Positions 27,401 to 37,706 of a DNA stretch of 63,597 nt are shown in pieces. Within the stretch, counting starts at the first letter, position 1, and each line of letters opens with the position of its first letter. Origin of the DNA: Ohtaekwangia sp966211525 (GTDB taxonomy: Bacteria > Bacteroidota > Bacteroidia > Cytophagales > Cyclobacteriaceae). Both the position numbers and the translations under genes were made by a program. Where the stretch lies: assembly GCA_966211525.1 (NCBI GenBank), contig CBIHOZ010000019.1, positions 1-63,597 on the forward strand, in the 5' to 3' direction. The notes below the pieces were generated by a model. That model had not been told where the DNA came from and ran no database searches. It was given only the letters and a program-made list of their open reading frames with translations.

Positions 27401-27868
27401 CTATATTCCGGCTTCAATCATCGCTTTCAGCTCCTGTAACACGGGTACCTGATGCTTGTTGATTTTAACAACAGCTTCTTCGAATGAGAACCAGTCGCCA
27501 CGATCAACTTCCGGGAACTCGCGAAATATACCCGACCTGGAAGGCCATTCCATCGAAAACAAATTCGACTTTACCAGCGAAGCGTCTGCATCATGCTGCA
27601 ATGCAAAAATGCGGATAGTCTTGCCGTTGCTTCCCTTTACAGCTTTGAGCGCTATAAATTCACCATCCACTTTTATACTCGTTTCCTCTTCAAATTCACG
27701 CTTTGCTCCAAGGAGAGCATCTTCATTTTCATTCAGTTCGCCTTTCGGCACAGACCAGGCACCGACATCTTTTCTGAACCAGAACGGTCCGCCCGGATGC
27801 ACCAGGAAAAATTCCGGAATCCCATCCGTATAACGATACAGTAATATACCCGCTGTTGTTTTGCCCAT
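27401..27868 (-). CDS. NUDIX hydrolase
   Basis: 155 residues. The Nudix box Gx5Ex7REUxEExGU is readable as GELNENEDALLGAKREFEEE, with an Ala/Thr variation at its end. The N-terminus (MGKTTAGILLYRY, then FFLVHPGGPFW) and WSVPKGE match the group of Nudix proteins close to AP4A/diadenosine hydrolases. It should cleave a nucleoside diphosphate linked to another moiety in the cytoplasm. It is convergent with the flavin reductase gene. Confidence 0.87.
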   Translation of the reverse strand: MGKTTAGILLYRYTDGIPEFFLVHPGGPFWFRKDVGAWSVPKGELNENEDALLGAKREFEEETSIKVDGEFIALKAVKGSNGKTIRIFALQHDADASLVKSNLFSMEWPSRSGIFREFPEVDRGDWFSFEEAVVKINKHQVPVLQELKAMIEAGI

Positions 27869-28094
27869 AAGTCGATACAGTTTATATCCTTACAAAAATA
27901 ATCCTGCCAACAGGAATTTATACTGTTTTGCAATTTGATTACCAGTCCGGTGAGCTATGAATGAGGTTTGCCGGCTAAACATGAATTGCGCATTGTAAAA
28001 TTTTTTTTAAGCGCATTAAACCTTTGATCCGGTGCGGCATCCAAGAGCCACATGAGTATATTTTCAATTCTATATAATTATTAATAATCAACGT

Positions 28095-28490
28095 ATGTCA
28101 CCAAAAAACGTAATTCAGGCTATCGCTTTACTGGTATGTTTATCATTCATCACCGTAACAACACAGGCACAGGATGAGGAACGCACAGCCTTAACACCGG
28201 AAGAACGCGCTACCAAATGGACGGAATGGATGAAGACTGAATTAAGCATTACAGCTGAACAGGAACCGAGAGTTCATGAGATCAACCTGAAGTATGCGCA
28301 ACAAACAGAATCAGTACGTGCACAAGGCGGAAGCCGAAGATCAAAGTTCAAGGATGTAAAGTCGATTGACGATGCCAAGGACGAAGATCTGAAAGCTATA
28401 CTAACTCCGGAACAGTTTGAGCAATACCGTGCAAAGAAACAGGATATGCGGAAAAAAGTGGTGAAAGCAGCGCGCGAACGAAAAGGATAA
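28095..28490 (+). CDS. Small exported helical protein (Spy/CpxP-like architecture)
   Basis: 131 residues. The signal peptide ends at TTQAQ (~residue 25). The mature part is charged and helical, with LTPEERATKW, then LSITAEQEPRVHEIN and ILTPEQFEQYRAKKQDM. The paired LT/IT-x-EQ segments recall the LTxxQ repeats of periplasmic Spy/CpxP proteins, which bind unfolded proteins or metal. Similar small exported proteins are frequent in Bacteroidota. The match is by pattern only, and function is uncertain. A terminator follows. Confidence 0.65.
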   Translation: MSPKNVIQAIALLVCLSFITVTTQAQDEERTALTPEERATKWTEWMKTELSITAEQEPRVHEINLKYAQQTESVRAQGGSRRSKFKDVKSIDDAKDEDLKAILTPEQFEQYRAKKQDMRKKVVKAARERKG

Positions 28491-28513
28491 CGCCTTACAC
28501 GATGACGATATAT

Positions 28514-28540
28514 AGCAGACCAGAGTGGCTCCGGTCTGCT
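28514..28540. terminator. Bidirectional terminator between convergent genes
   Basis: AGCAGACCAGAG, loop TGG, CTCCGGTCTGCT. This is a 12-bp stem with a single A-C mismatch, flanked by AT-rich DNA on both sides. It lies between the stop at 28490 (+) and the stop at 28550 (-). Confidence 0.75.
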
Positions 28541-28549
28541 GTATATTTA

Positions 28550-31500
28550 CTAATGAATGATCAGCTTCTGAGTCTCTTTGAAACCAGCCGAAGTTATACT
28601 CACAAAGTACACACCACGCTCCAGTGTGTAACCGGTGTCCAATGTATACAAGTCTACTTCCAGGTTTTCATTCAGGGTTATATAATCGGAAAATATAGTT
28701 CGACCGGATACGTGGGTAATCACCAGGTATATACCCGTTACCTGGTCGGTATGTATCCGCACGGCCAGCTTCTCTGATAATCGCGAGGGATTCGGATATA
28801 CTACCATCGATGAACCTCTCCTGTTTGTATTCTCGATCCGCACCACTTTCGAATAACTATATCTTCCGTCAAAGTCAGTTTGCTTCAGGCGGTAGTAAGA
28901 CACACCGAACAGCGGACGATAATCCGTTTGCTGATACGAAAGCATAACTGCACTATACCCGGCACCTTCTTCAAAACCAATGGAATCATAATGTATACCA
29001 TCAGCACTGCGTTCAATAGTAAAGTATGCATTGTTGATCTCGGTATAGGTTACCCAGTTCAGCAACACAACTTCTCCTTTCAATTGGGCATCGAATGATT
29101 TCAATGTGATCGGCAATACCTGGTTCTTGAAACCCAGCGCGAAGTACGTTGGACTTGCAAAGGAAGTAACTCCGGATGTAGCATATCCTGAAGGCGATGC
29201 TGGTGAATATACTCCCGCGCCACCTTCATCGGTCCACGGGCCGGTAGAAGCTGTAGCCCGTACGATGCGTGCGTTACCCGGTACTGCAATCGGTTCATCT
29301 GTTGGAGAATTGGTATTGAAACCTAACTCTACCGTAGGCGAGTTCATCGTACCCGACACCTGCGTAATCGCATAGTAACGAGCCGGTGAAAGTCCTTCAA
29401 TGGACGAAGGGTAACTTCCCGAAGGCGGTGAATTAATCATCTCTACACTTACAACGGGTGCGGTAGACGCAGCGGTCTGCTGAATGGTAACGGGGCGGTA
29501 TATACTTCCTTTACCAATCGGGAATATGCGGCTTGCACCTGCTGTATTCGGATAGCTGATCGCCAGTATACCATCAATGAAGGAAGACGCGCTTCCGGAA
29601 ACAGATTGTGTCGTGGTGTTTGTAACGCGCACCATGTTGCTGCCGGTAGCTATATTTCCACTGGCAAGCGTAAGACTTCCGCTGATCACGATATCATTGT
29701 TTACCGTGAGCGATCCGCCATTCGAACGCGTAAGGTTGTTAAAGGTAGTATTGCCCGTTAAGGTCTGCGGAGATGTACCGGTGAACGCTACGGAACTTGT
29801 AGCAGCAGAGAATGTTCCGGAGTTATTCCAGTTACCGCCTACTGCAACGGACCCGCTACCCGCATTGAAGATCGCACTCAGTGTATTGGTAAAGTTACCG
29901 GTAATAGTAAGTGCGTTGGCATTTGCATTATGCACAGCACCAATACCACTGTTGCTATAAGAGCCGCGCACCGTTGTAGCACCGGAGCCCGCTGTATACA
30001 CTGCGTTGTTATTGAGCGACCCTGTAATAGAAACAATACCTGAACCGGCTGCAAATGTTCCCCCGGTGTTATTCAAATTTCCGGTGACACGAATTGCACC
30101 GGAGCCCGCTGTAAATGTAGCGCTGTTGGTAAGACTGCCACGCACACCTATACTATCAGTGCTCGCTGTAAAGGTTGCATTTGTACTGTTCGTAAAATTA
30201 CCGGCAATGCGCAGTCCACCGTTACCGCTGCCCGCAGTGAAGGATGCACTGGCTCCGGTGTTGGTAAAGTTTCTTCCTACTATAATTGTACCGGTACCGG
30301 TTAAGAATGTGCCGCGGTTTGTAAAATCGCCTGTCGTACTGGTCAGCGTTATATCGCGGTTGCTTACAGCGTTGGTAACGGTTCCTGCATCCACTGTTAC
30401 ATTGCCATTGATCGTAAGATCAACATTGGACAGTGTCTTTGTACCCGCACTGGTAAAGGCTATATTGTTATAGGTTGATTGTGTCGGCAAGGTAACCGTA
30501 CCATCATACTCAACCGTACCGCCATTCGCAGCTGTGAAGTTTGTAAAATTACCAGTCGGGAAAGTAGAAGACTTTATCTGGATGGTACGCGCTCCGGCAC
30601 CACTTGTTGTTACTGTTCCAAAATCGTGGCCGGTAGTAGTTCCAAGATGAAGCCTGCCGCGTACTTCCAACGTAGCCATGCGTTTCGCATTGGACGTAAC
30701 CGTTACGGTATGTCCTTCGCTGATGATTACGAACGAACCTGCCGGTGGTCCTATATTTGTTCCGGGCGGATCGATGTCCCAAACAGCTCCATCCGATTCC
30801 CAGCTGCCCGAAGCTATACTGGTATAGGTTGTCGGGTTAACAAAGGCCGTGGCCTGGCCTGCCGTATAGTCGCCTGTAAGATCAGTTATATTGGTAAAGG
30901 TAATAACTCGCGTTGTTGTATTCGGATTTCCTGCGGTAACACCAATGGTCCACGCACCTCCGCTGAAGCGCGCATCACGGTAGTTACCGGGAGAGCCGGA
31001 CTGGTCTGCTGCCACATAGGTATATTTATGGGTAAGTGCTGTTAAGTTGGCAATGGTATGGCTTACACTCCAGTAGTAATTAATATACGATGTACCAGAC
31101 CCTGTAGCACTGGGATGCTTGCTGTTTACGGGTTTAATGGTAATTGTACCACCGGCAGTTCCTGTAGATATAGTATAATCAGCCTGGGTATATTTACCAC
31201 TCACACCAATCGGGAATATAAAGTTGGCACTGGCCAGCGAGCCCGAAAACGCCTTGGTAATACCGCCATCCGAAAGTCTTCCGGAGGTAATGATATACTT
31301 TGTAGTGGTTGCATTGACAATAGAAGTGAGACTTGTATTCGACAGTACCAATGCATACGATCCGATGTTAAGTGCTCCGTTGGTAAAAGTCAGCGTACCG
31401 GTAATTTCCTGGTTGGCACCAAATACAGCACCCGATGTATTGTTCAGTATAACATCTCCGAATTTACCGGAGCCATTACCCGTAATGGTCTGCGCGGAAG

Positions 31501-34500
31501 TTCCCGCCAGCGTTATACTTCCTCCCGATGTGCTCGTATGGGTTGATGAGTTGGACACTGTACTGATCGCGGTAATTGTGTTCGCGCCACCAGCCAGTAT
31601 ACCACTCGATAACATGAGTATACCATTTACCTGCAGATTTGTATTCGCCTGCAGCGCCACGGATCCTCCGGAGAAAGTATTATTGATAACCAGGTTTCCG
31701 AAGTTCGTCAGGTTTCCGCTTGTACCGGTAATGGTTTGATTGGATGACGAACCATTTAATGTAGTGGTCTGCGAAACAGATCCGGCCTGGTACCCGCCCA
31801 CTGCAATACCGATCGTATTGGTAGCATTTGAATTGACAAAGTTACCAGCTATGGATACGTTGAGTGCATTGGCGTTAAAGATATTGCCACTGCCAATAGT
31901 AAGTGAGCCATAGAGCGTAAGCGGGTTATACTCCAGGCGTGCTATATTGGTTGAACCGGTAACCGTTACATTGTACAGCGGGATGATCGAGTTGATATCT
32001 ATAGTTTGGGATGTTGCACCGGTACCGATCTCCACCGTTCCACCCGTAATGGAATACGATGCAGGCTGCAGATACAGATCCGCTATAGATGTACTGCCGG
32101 AAGTACGCACAATCTGCAAGGTTCCGCCTGACATGGTAAATGAACTTCCTGTATTGAGCATCTCAAATACACCGCGTGTGGTTACCGTTGCATTGTCTCG
32201 ACCAACGGATACGATACTGGTTCCCGACTGATTATATACCAGTGCACCCTGCGAGCTGGCAAATGATCTTCTGATCTGTGCCTTTACATTCAGTGTTCCA
32301 CCGGAAGCAGTAATGGTAGGTTGTCCTGTTGCAGCATATTCAATCGCGTTGTCGTTTGCAGTCGTTCCTATATTTACCGTACCGTTCAGTATCTCCAGTG
32401 TTCCGGCTAATAACAGATCGTTGCCATCGCCTCCTGTTGTTTGCAATGTACCTCCATTGGCGGATAGCCTTGCCGTTGACGGGATCGAGAAATCTGCATT
32501 CGTAGCAATCGTAACCGTCTGTGAACTTGACAACCGGAATGTACCGTAGTTCAATACCAGTGGCAAAGTTGCTCCCGATAAGGTAAAGGCCGAGGCGTTT
32601 ACGTCCAGCACCGGTGTTTGTGATGTTCCTTTCGAAACCGTTAGTATATTGAAGTCAGTTGTAGAACCGGTTCCGGTAATGGATGTGTTGGCTGTACCTG
32701 TAAATATAGTGTTACATACATACGAAGCTGTATTGGACAAATCGAGTGTACCGTTGTTGATCAGATTCCCCTCAATCGACAGTATATTAACGGCTGCTGT
32801 TCCGCTGCTAGCAAGATTAACAATAGCACCAGAGCTGATCGTTACATTACCATCAACCTCCACCGTCTGCGCTGTCCCATTCATGAACTGAAGATTACCG
32901 CTGGATACAATCACGTTACCATTAACGGTTAACGTTCGCGAAGCTGCCGCATTGAAACGGGCTACACCGGTAGACGATGCACCTTGCACGGTTATATTTC
33001 CATAGATGCGCTCATTCTGGTTCGGCATTGCTATATATTGTCCACTCGCGGGTTTCAGTACCAGGTTCTTATAGGAGATAAGCGGCAGACTCGTAGGCAC
33101 ACTTGAGCTGGTCGGGATTGTAAAATCCTGTGTACCCGTTGTATAGTATTCTACCGTGCCGCCATTCGCGCGTATAAAATTGCCGAAGTCACCGGCAGGA
33201 AATTCCGCTGTGGCCGTTGCTGATGATATGCGTAACAAACCACTGCCGGAGATCGGTACATTTTCCAATCGGCCGAAGTTATGACCGGTATATATACCTA
33301 CATCCAGCGTACTTCCCGAGTTGATCTCAAGTCCGCCGGAAGAGCGATTGTTGGATGTAATTGTAATGGTATGGTTATACGTTACGCCATCGCCGATAAA
33401 TACCTGGTCGCCATCGCCTGGTATGGTCGTTGCATCCGGGCCGGTATGACTAACGTTTGACCACGGTGTTGTTCCTGCACCGGTATCATTCCAGTTACCA
33501 CTTCGTTTACTATAGAATATTTTTACGGTACCAAAAGACGCCGGTATACCTGCCGTGAAGTCACCATCTATATAGCTTACATTGGAGAACGATATAACAT
33601 TGGTTGCTTCATTCACAAATGAAACATTATTCAGTACAGTCCAATTGGTTGGATTGTAACGTGCCGGCACATAGTTGATATCATCGCCGGCAGGAGAAAC
33701 ACTTGCCTCTTCGTATTTATAGCTATGCGTAACAGCCGTGGCCCCTATACCTGTAAATCCTGAACTCACCACCTTCCAATACCAGGTGAGGTTATTGGTA
33801 TTACCGGCCACGATAAATTGATGTCGCGAGTTAACCGGACGAGCCGTGATCGTTCCATATATACTGGGTGCAGCGGTAAGCTGTATAGTAGCCGGAGTAT
33901 AATTACTGCCCACGCCAAACGCGAACGTAAAGGCCGACAAGTTACCATATGTTTTCTGTACTCCGCGATCGGACTGATACCCGGAAGTTCGAATCATTTT
34001 TACATTGCTGAATCCATTCCCGGTAGTGGTGAGCGCACTTGCTGAAGTCGAGGTAAGCGACAACAGGTAGTGTGCTATATCAAACAAACTGTTGCTGGTT
34101 CCCGCCAGGGTAAGTATACCGCTCACGGTAAGATCTGATGTAGCAGTTACGCCGGGTACACTGGGGTTGTTCAGAATAAGATTACCAAATATACCGGTAC
34201 CATCGCCGGATATAGTTTGTGTTACACTGCCGGCAAGTGTAATATTACCGGTACCCGTGTGACTCGCTTCATTGTAAATGTTACCCGTAACCTGAATTGT
34301 TTTTCCGCCATCATTCAGAATACCGCCCATCAGCGTAAGCATCTGTGTAACGGTATAGGTTGTTGCCGAACCACTCAGCGTTAATGTACCCGCAGATTTA
34401 TCCACAGTAAAATTATATAGTCCCGATGTGATGGTTCCGTCATTTGAAAAGATCTGATCCGCGCCACCGTTGAATGTTGTGGTGTTGGCATTGGGCGTAT

Positions 34501-36247
34501 ATGTTCCGCCACTGTTGATGGCGAAGTCACCACCCACGGTAACATTCAAACCATTCGCATTAAATACCGGAGTGTTTGTACCGTTGATGGTAAAATCATT
34601 CAACACAACCAGTGGCTGTGCCGTTGTAACTGTTCCGCCAACGCTACCGATACCCGCCAGACGTACAGTGGTTGGTGTACCACCGGTGCGGGTAATATTA
34701 AAGTCCCAGAAGGGAGCCACCGTTGCTATATTAAAGAACGAAGCGGTACCGGAGAGTATAGCATTCACAGTTCCGCCGGTAACATTATAGTTCGAAGCGT
34801 TACACCCGATATGTATACCTCCGTACGCTGCATCTCCCGATGACGTTGATGCCTCCGGGTTACTTACGTTAATGGTACCTCCCGACATAATAAATACCTG
34901 CTCGGGAAACGGCAAAGAGAATCGGGCATAACGCGAGTCTGATGCCGTTGTGCCGCTTGCATTAAATATACCGCCCGTCATAGTAAAAGAACCGCGGTGC
35001 GTTGTAGCCGTTGTAGAAGGTCTGAACTTCTCGGTGGTAAATGTACCGCCTTCAATTATATACTGTCCTTCCTCACGAATTACCGTTCCCTGTCCGCCAA
35101 CGCTGGTAAAGCTCCCGGCAGTGATGCGTATCTTTCCATATACCACCAGTGCAGCACCATTGGTATTTACGGTAGCGCCATCGATCCACAACATAGGACT
35201 TTGTGTTGATGAACCTATATCATAGTTGGTTGTCCCCGATCCATATACACGCGGTATGTTGATGTTGCTCCCCAGCTTCAGTGTCCCGTTGGATATCATG
35301 ATCAGTTGACCACTGGAGTATAAATTCAGGTTCGCAATATTTGTAGAGGTGACGGAAAGTATACTCGTTGAGCTTAGACCCTTGTTAACCGTAAGCGTGT
35401 AAAAATCAGTAATACCGTTACAGGCCAGTGTATTGTCTGTTGCACCGGTAAACGTTATGTTGGCCGCTCCGTTTGTAGAGGCGGTATATTGTGCCGAGTT
35501 ACTGAAGTCCACAGTACCATTGTTGGTCATGTTACTGTTAAGCGTAACGGTATGAATTGCATTAAATGCGCCTACCCCGAGCGTTGTGTTGGCACCAATC
35601 GTAACATTTCCATTTACCGTAAGGTTAAGCACATTGGTAATTTGTGTACCCAGCAATACGGATAAAGTGCCCGTGCCGGTTGTGCGGGTAACGAAGTTGC
35701 CGTATACCGTAAAGCTATATGCCGATGCGTTTGAAAAAACAATGGTATAATTACTCGCTGTTGTGTTGGTAAAGGTAAGGTTGGGATAGTTGATCGATAC
35801 CGGCAAAGTTCCGCTGAAATCATAGAATTCAACCGTAGCCCCCGCTGCATAATTCGAAAGGAAACTGTTGGTTGTGATGGTGGGGAAATAACCTGCCTTG
35901 ATGCGCAACGTTCCCGAACCTGTCAGGTTACTGATGGTATTCATCGTAAACGTAGACAGGTTCAATGTACCTCCGTTGTGAATGTTGATCGTAAGACCGG
36001 TAGTGGTCACGTTGGCGGAGAGTGTTACCGTAAATCCGTTGAGGATGTGTACAATATCGTTGTTGCCTGGGACTGCACTTCCCGTGAGCGTTACGCCTGA
36101 CGGATCTGTTGTCCACGTGGCAGCAACGTTCCACTGGCCAGTACTCCCTCCGTTGGTATAGGTATATAGCGTTACGGCTTCTGCGCGTAGCGCTAACGTT
36201 GTAAAAAAGAACAGGACAAGAAAACGAATCGTAAAAATCTTACGCAT
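28550..36247 (-). CDS. Giant secreted beta-helix-like adhesin with T9SS C-terminal domain
   Basis: 2565 residues. A signal peptide ends at LRAEA (~residue 24). The body is Thr/Ser/Gly/Asn-rich, built of short strands (GTLNLSTFTM, TVNGNVTIGANT), as in parallel beta-helices. A recognisable module with a W, then 'PGxxDxVxI' and a 'GHxFG' segment starts near residues 30, 911 and 1811, giving duplications of about 900 residues. The last ~75 residues (VVYPNPSRLSEKLAVRI ... ETQKLIIH) form a type IX sorting domain, so it should be exported through the outer membrane and fixed on the surface or released. A likely role is adhesion, gliding or matrix formation; this is inferred from build only. The 5' side holds 418 bp without a gene. 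Confidence 0.9.
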   Translation of the reverse strand: MRKIFTIRFLVLFFFTTLALRAEAVTLYTYTNGGSTGQWNVAATWTTDPSGVTLTGSAVPGNNDIVHILNGFTVTLSANVTTTGLTINIHNGGTLNLSTFTMNTISNLTGSGTLRIKAGYFPTITTNSFLSNYAAGATVEFYDFSGTLPVSINYPNLTFTNTTASNYTIVFSNASAYSFTVYGNFVTRTTGTGTLSVLLGTQITNVLNLTVNGNVTIGANTTLGVGAFNAIHTVTLNSNMTNNGTVDFSNSAQYTASTNGAANITFTGATDNTLACNGITDFYTLTVNKGLSSTSILSVTSTNIANLNLYSSGQLIMISNGTLKLGSNINIPRVYGSGTTNYDIGSSTQSPMLWIDGATVNTNGAALVVYGKIRITAGSFTSVGGQGTVIREEGQYIIEGGTFTTEKFRPSTTATTHRGSFTMTGGIFNASGTTASDSRYARFSLPFPEQVFIMSGGTINVSNPEASTSSGDAAYGGIHIGCNASNYNVTGGTVNAILSGTASFFNIATVAPFWDFNITRTGGTPTTVRLAGIGSVGGTVTTAQPLVVLNDFTINGTNTPVFNANGLNVTVGGDFAINSGGTYTPNANTTTFNGGADQIFSNDGTITSGLYNFTVDKSAGTLTLSGSATTYTVTQMLTLMGGILNDGGKTIQVTGNIYNEASHTGTGNITLAGSVTQTISGDGTGIFGNLILNNPSVPGVTATSDLTVSGILTLAGTSNSLFDIAHYLLSLTSTSASALTTTGNGFSNVKMIRTSGYQSDRGVQKTYGNLSAFTFAFGVGSNYTPATIQLTAAPSIYGTITARPVNSRHQFIVAGNTNNLTWYWKVVSSGFTGIGATAVTHSYKYEEASVSPAGDDINYVPARYNPTNWTVLNNVSFVNEATNVISFSNVSYIDGDFTAGIPASFGTVKIFYSKRSGNWNDTGAGTTPWSNVSHTGPDATTIPGDGDQVFIGDGVTYNHTITITSNNRSSGGLEINSGSTLDVGIYTGHNFGRLENVPISGSGLLRISSATATAEFPAGDFGNFIRANGGTVEYYTTGTQDFTIPTSSSVPTSLPLISYKNLVLKPASGQYIAMPNQNERIYGNITVQGASSTGVARFNAAASRTLTVNGNVIVSSGNLQFMNGTAQTVEVDGNVTISSGAIVNLASSGTAAVNILSIEGNLINNGTLDLSNTASYVCNTIFTGTANTSITGTGSTTDFNILTVSKGTSQTPVLDVNASAFTLSGATLPLVLNYGTFRLSSSQTVTIATNADFSIPSTARLSANGGTLQTTGGDGNDLLLAGTLEILNGTVNIGTTANDNAIEYAATGQPTITASGGTLNVKAQIRRSFASSQGALVYNQSGTSIVSVGRDNATVTTRGVFEMLNTGSSFTMSGGTLQIVRTSGSTSIADLYLQPASYSITGGTVEIGTGATSQTIDINSIIPLYNVTVTGSTNIARLEYNPLTLYGSLTIGSGNIFNANALNVSIAGNFVNSNATNTIGIAVGGYQAGSVSQTTTLNGSSSNQTITGTSGNLTNFGNLVINNTFSGGSVALQANTNLQVNGILMLSSGILAGGANTITAISTVSNSSTHTSTSGGSITLAGTSAQTITGNGSGKFGDVILNNTSGAVFGANQEITGTLTFTNGALNIGSYALVLSNTSLTSIVNATTTKYIITSGRLSDGGITKAFSGSLASANFIFPIGVSGKYTQADYTISTGTAGGTITIKPVNSKHPSATGSGTSYINYYWSVSHTIANLTALTHKYTYVAADQSGSPGNYRDARFSGGAWTIGVTAGNPNTTTRVITFTNITDLTGDYTAGQATAFVNPTTYTSIASGSWESDGAVWDIDPPGTNIGPPAGSFVIISEGHTVTVTSNAKRMATLEVRGRLHLGTTTGHDFGTVTTSGAGARTIQIKSSTFPTGNFTNFTAANGGTVEYDGTVTLPTQSTYNNIAFTSAGTKTLSNVDLTINGNVTVDAGTVTNAVSNRDITLTSTTGDFTNRGTFLTGTGTIIVGRNFTNTGASASFTAGSGNGGLRIAGNFTNSTNATFTASTDSIGVRGSLTNSATFTAGSGAIRVTGNLNNTGGTFAAGSGIVSITGSLNNNAVYTAGSGATTVRGSYSNSGIGAVHNANANALTITGNFTNTLSAIFNAGSGSVAVGGNWNNSGTFSAATSSVAFTGTSPQTLTGNTTFNNLTRSNGGSLTVNNDIVISGSLTLASGNIATGSNMVRVTNTTTQSVSGSASSFIDGILAISYPNTAGASRIFPIGKGSIYRPVTIQQTAASTAPVVSVEMINSPPSGSYPSSIEGLSPARYYAITQVSGTMNSPTVELGFNTNSPTDEPIAVPGNARIVRATASTGPWTDEGGAGVYSPASPSGYATSGVTSFASPTYFALGFKNQVLPITLKSFDAQLKGEVVLLNWVTYTEINNAYFTIERSADGIHYDSIGFEEGAGYSAVMLSYQQTDYRPLFGVSYYRLKQTDFDGRYSYSKVVRIENTNRRGSSMVVYPNPSRLSEKLAVRIHTDQVTGIYLVITHVSGRTIFSDYITLNENLEVDLYTLDTGYTLERGVYFVSITSAGFKETQKLIIH
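29770..30260 (-). repeat. Tandem ~22-residue repeats inside the giant adhesin
   Basis: In the coded protein, units such as TFTAGSGAIRVTGNLNNTGG and TFAAGSGIVSITGSLNNN follow each other about seven times, near residues 2000-2160. The repeated core is FxAGSGxxxxxGxxxN. One unit is one turn of a predicted beta-helix. At the DNA level the copies share pieces such as 'ggagcccgctgtaaatgt'. Confidence 0.7.
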
Positions 36248-36665
36248 AGTAATTCAAGTATGATTGGGATTTAAAATCGATACCGGAACTCCTGTTAAAT
36301 CTGAAGGGGGGTAGATTTTAATAAGAGATTCAAGCTGAGCCGCTTTATCCAATAACTATTCCACAGTAATTGTGCACAGACAATGTTTTCCACGCATCGT
36401 CTGAAAACAAATACAGCAACTACTTTTACTATGTGACTGTCAAATCGTTAAACGGATCGAGATGGGCTCCCGGAATGATCAAATCTAATGTTTAAACCCC
36501 GATTTTCATAGTGTTTAACAATAAATTCATACCGTTTTTCGTGGTATCGTTCCAATTAAGAGAACTGTCAATGCCTTTTTGGGATCAAACTGAAATACCT
36601 GAAAATTAAAAAGGCCAGGTGTAGAAGCCCGGCCTCGCGTGTCTTGTGAGGAGTATATATAGTTT
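36248..36665. other. Intergenic region upstream of the giant adhesin gene
   Basis: 418 bp with no ORF that looks real. It must carry the adhesin promoter (minus strand), but I see no exact TAnnTTTG pair. At its right end it holds the terminator of the gene at 36666. Confidence 0.4.
36608..36635 (-). terminator. Rho-independent terminator of the 36666 gene
   Basis: Read on the minus strand: AGGCCGGG, loop CTTCTACA, CCTGGCCT, then TTTT. This is an 8-bp GC-rich stem with one mismatch. It starts about 30 bp past the stop at 36666. Confidence 0.7.
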
Positions 36666-37037
36666 TTAATCGAGCGATGTCCAGGCAACGCGCGTGTTGA
36701 TCTCATTTCCGTTTCGATCGAAGTAAAAATTCCGGGTATTGCTACCGGATTCCATGTTTAATATATACCCTCTGTTATAGATACTTTTGTAGAACCTGCC
36801 ACTTTCCTTCCATCCTTTGTAACGATATCCCTGCAGCGTACTTCGCAGTGCAGCGGGTATATCCCACGATTCGACAGCCTGATAGTCTTTCGGAGCGTAT
36901 TGTGTTCGCGGCTCTTCATTTACCCGATCTTCCACCAGGGAAGCACTGATGCGCGTTGAATCAGAATCACGCTGTGCGTAGACCGTGACCATGCTTACCA
37001 CCAGCATCGCCACGAGAAGTCCAATATTTTTTTTCAT
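36666..37037 (-). CDS. Small exported hypothetical protein
   Basis: 123 residues. The signal peptide is MKKNIGLLVAMLVVSMVTVYAQ. The mature domain has WDIPAALRSTLQGYRYKGWK, then GRFYKSIYNRGYILNME and DRNGNEI. This resembles the short beta-rich periplasmic domains (PepSY/BLIP-like) common in this phylum, but I cannot assign a family with confidence. It has its own terminator and no operon partner. Confidence 0.65.
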   Translation of the reverse strand: MKKNIGLLVAMLVVSMVTVYAQRDSDSTRISASLVEDRVNEEPRTQYAPKDYQAVESWDIPAALRSTLQGYRYKGWKESGRFYKSIYNRGYILNMESGSNTRNFYFDRNGNEINTRVAWTSLD

Positions 37038-37209
37038 ATAGAGGGGAGCTTTATGAAAACTGTAATAAAATTATGCCTCGCGCAGAATGCACAAAGGGCA
37101 GCCCCGGTGAGGAGCTATATGGACACTATATTATCGCGGTAACCCTATTTGGCAACCATCGCCTCGAATATACCGGCATGCCTGCACGGGTAAATATACT
37201 CTCACACAT

Positions 37210-37566
37210 CTATAGCCTGAAGTCTTCCACCAGGCGCGCTATAAAAATTCCCATCACATCATGCACAGGTTCACGCAATGCATAAACAAAGTACCCGCGA
37301 AGCCCGATACTGTCGTGGTCGAACCTATAGATCTCATCAACCCAGAAATCGCGCGGTGCATAGTGCTCCTGGCTTTGCAGACATACCAGTGTGTTGCCCA
37401 CAAGTTCGAAGTTGTTATCATAACCACGTTCGTGCAGGTCGTCAACAATAGCAGCAGCATAGGCCATATCATCTACAATGGTATCGAGCAATCGGTCTGT
37501 ACTTGAAGTATCCATACGCATATATTTTTTTACAACCTGCAACACTATACAAACGGGCTTTTCCAT
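37210..37566 (-). CDS. Hypothetical cytoplasmic protein, 118 residues
   Basis: No family recognised. The protein is acidic and lacks a signal peptide or membrane segment, with LLDTIVDDMAYAAAIVDDLH and RFDHDSIGLRGYFVYALREP. ATG codons at 37521 and 37515 follow an A-rich stretch typical of starts in this phylum, so the first 15-17 residues may not be real. It stands alone between the small exported gene and the divergent DNA ligase D gene. Confidence 0.5.
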   Translation of the reverse strand: MEKPVCIVLQVVKKYMRMDTSSTDRLLDTIVDDMAYAAAIVDDLHERGYDNNFELVGNTLVCLQSQEHYAPRDFWVDEIYRFDHDSIGLRGYFVYALREPVHDVMGIFIARLVEDFRL

Positions 37567-37706
37567 GATTTAAAAAAAATCATTCCTCCGGCAAACGGCA
37601 ACTCCTCTCATGGGACACATTTCAAACTGTCTCAACGACCACGCCATGTATAGGGGTATATTTTGTATAGAACAGTGGATGGCATGACTTTTAATCACTT
37701 CCTTAA

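Noticed and set aside
28550..36247. Many long plus-strand ORFs opposite the giant adhesin
   Set aside because: They are mirror frames of a Thr/Gly/Asn-rich repetitive gene. They show no family features and low-complexity Pro/Val-rich translations, while the minus-strand frame has a signal peptide and a sorting domain.
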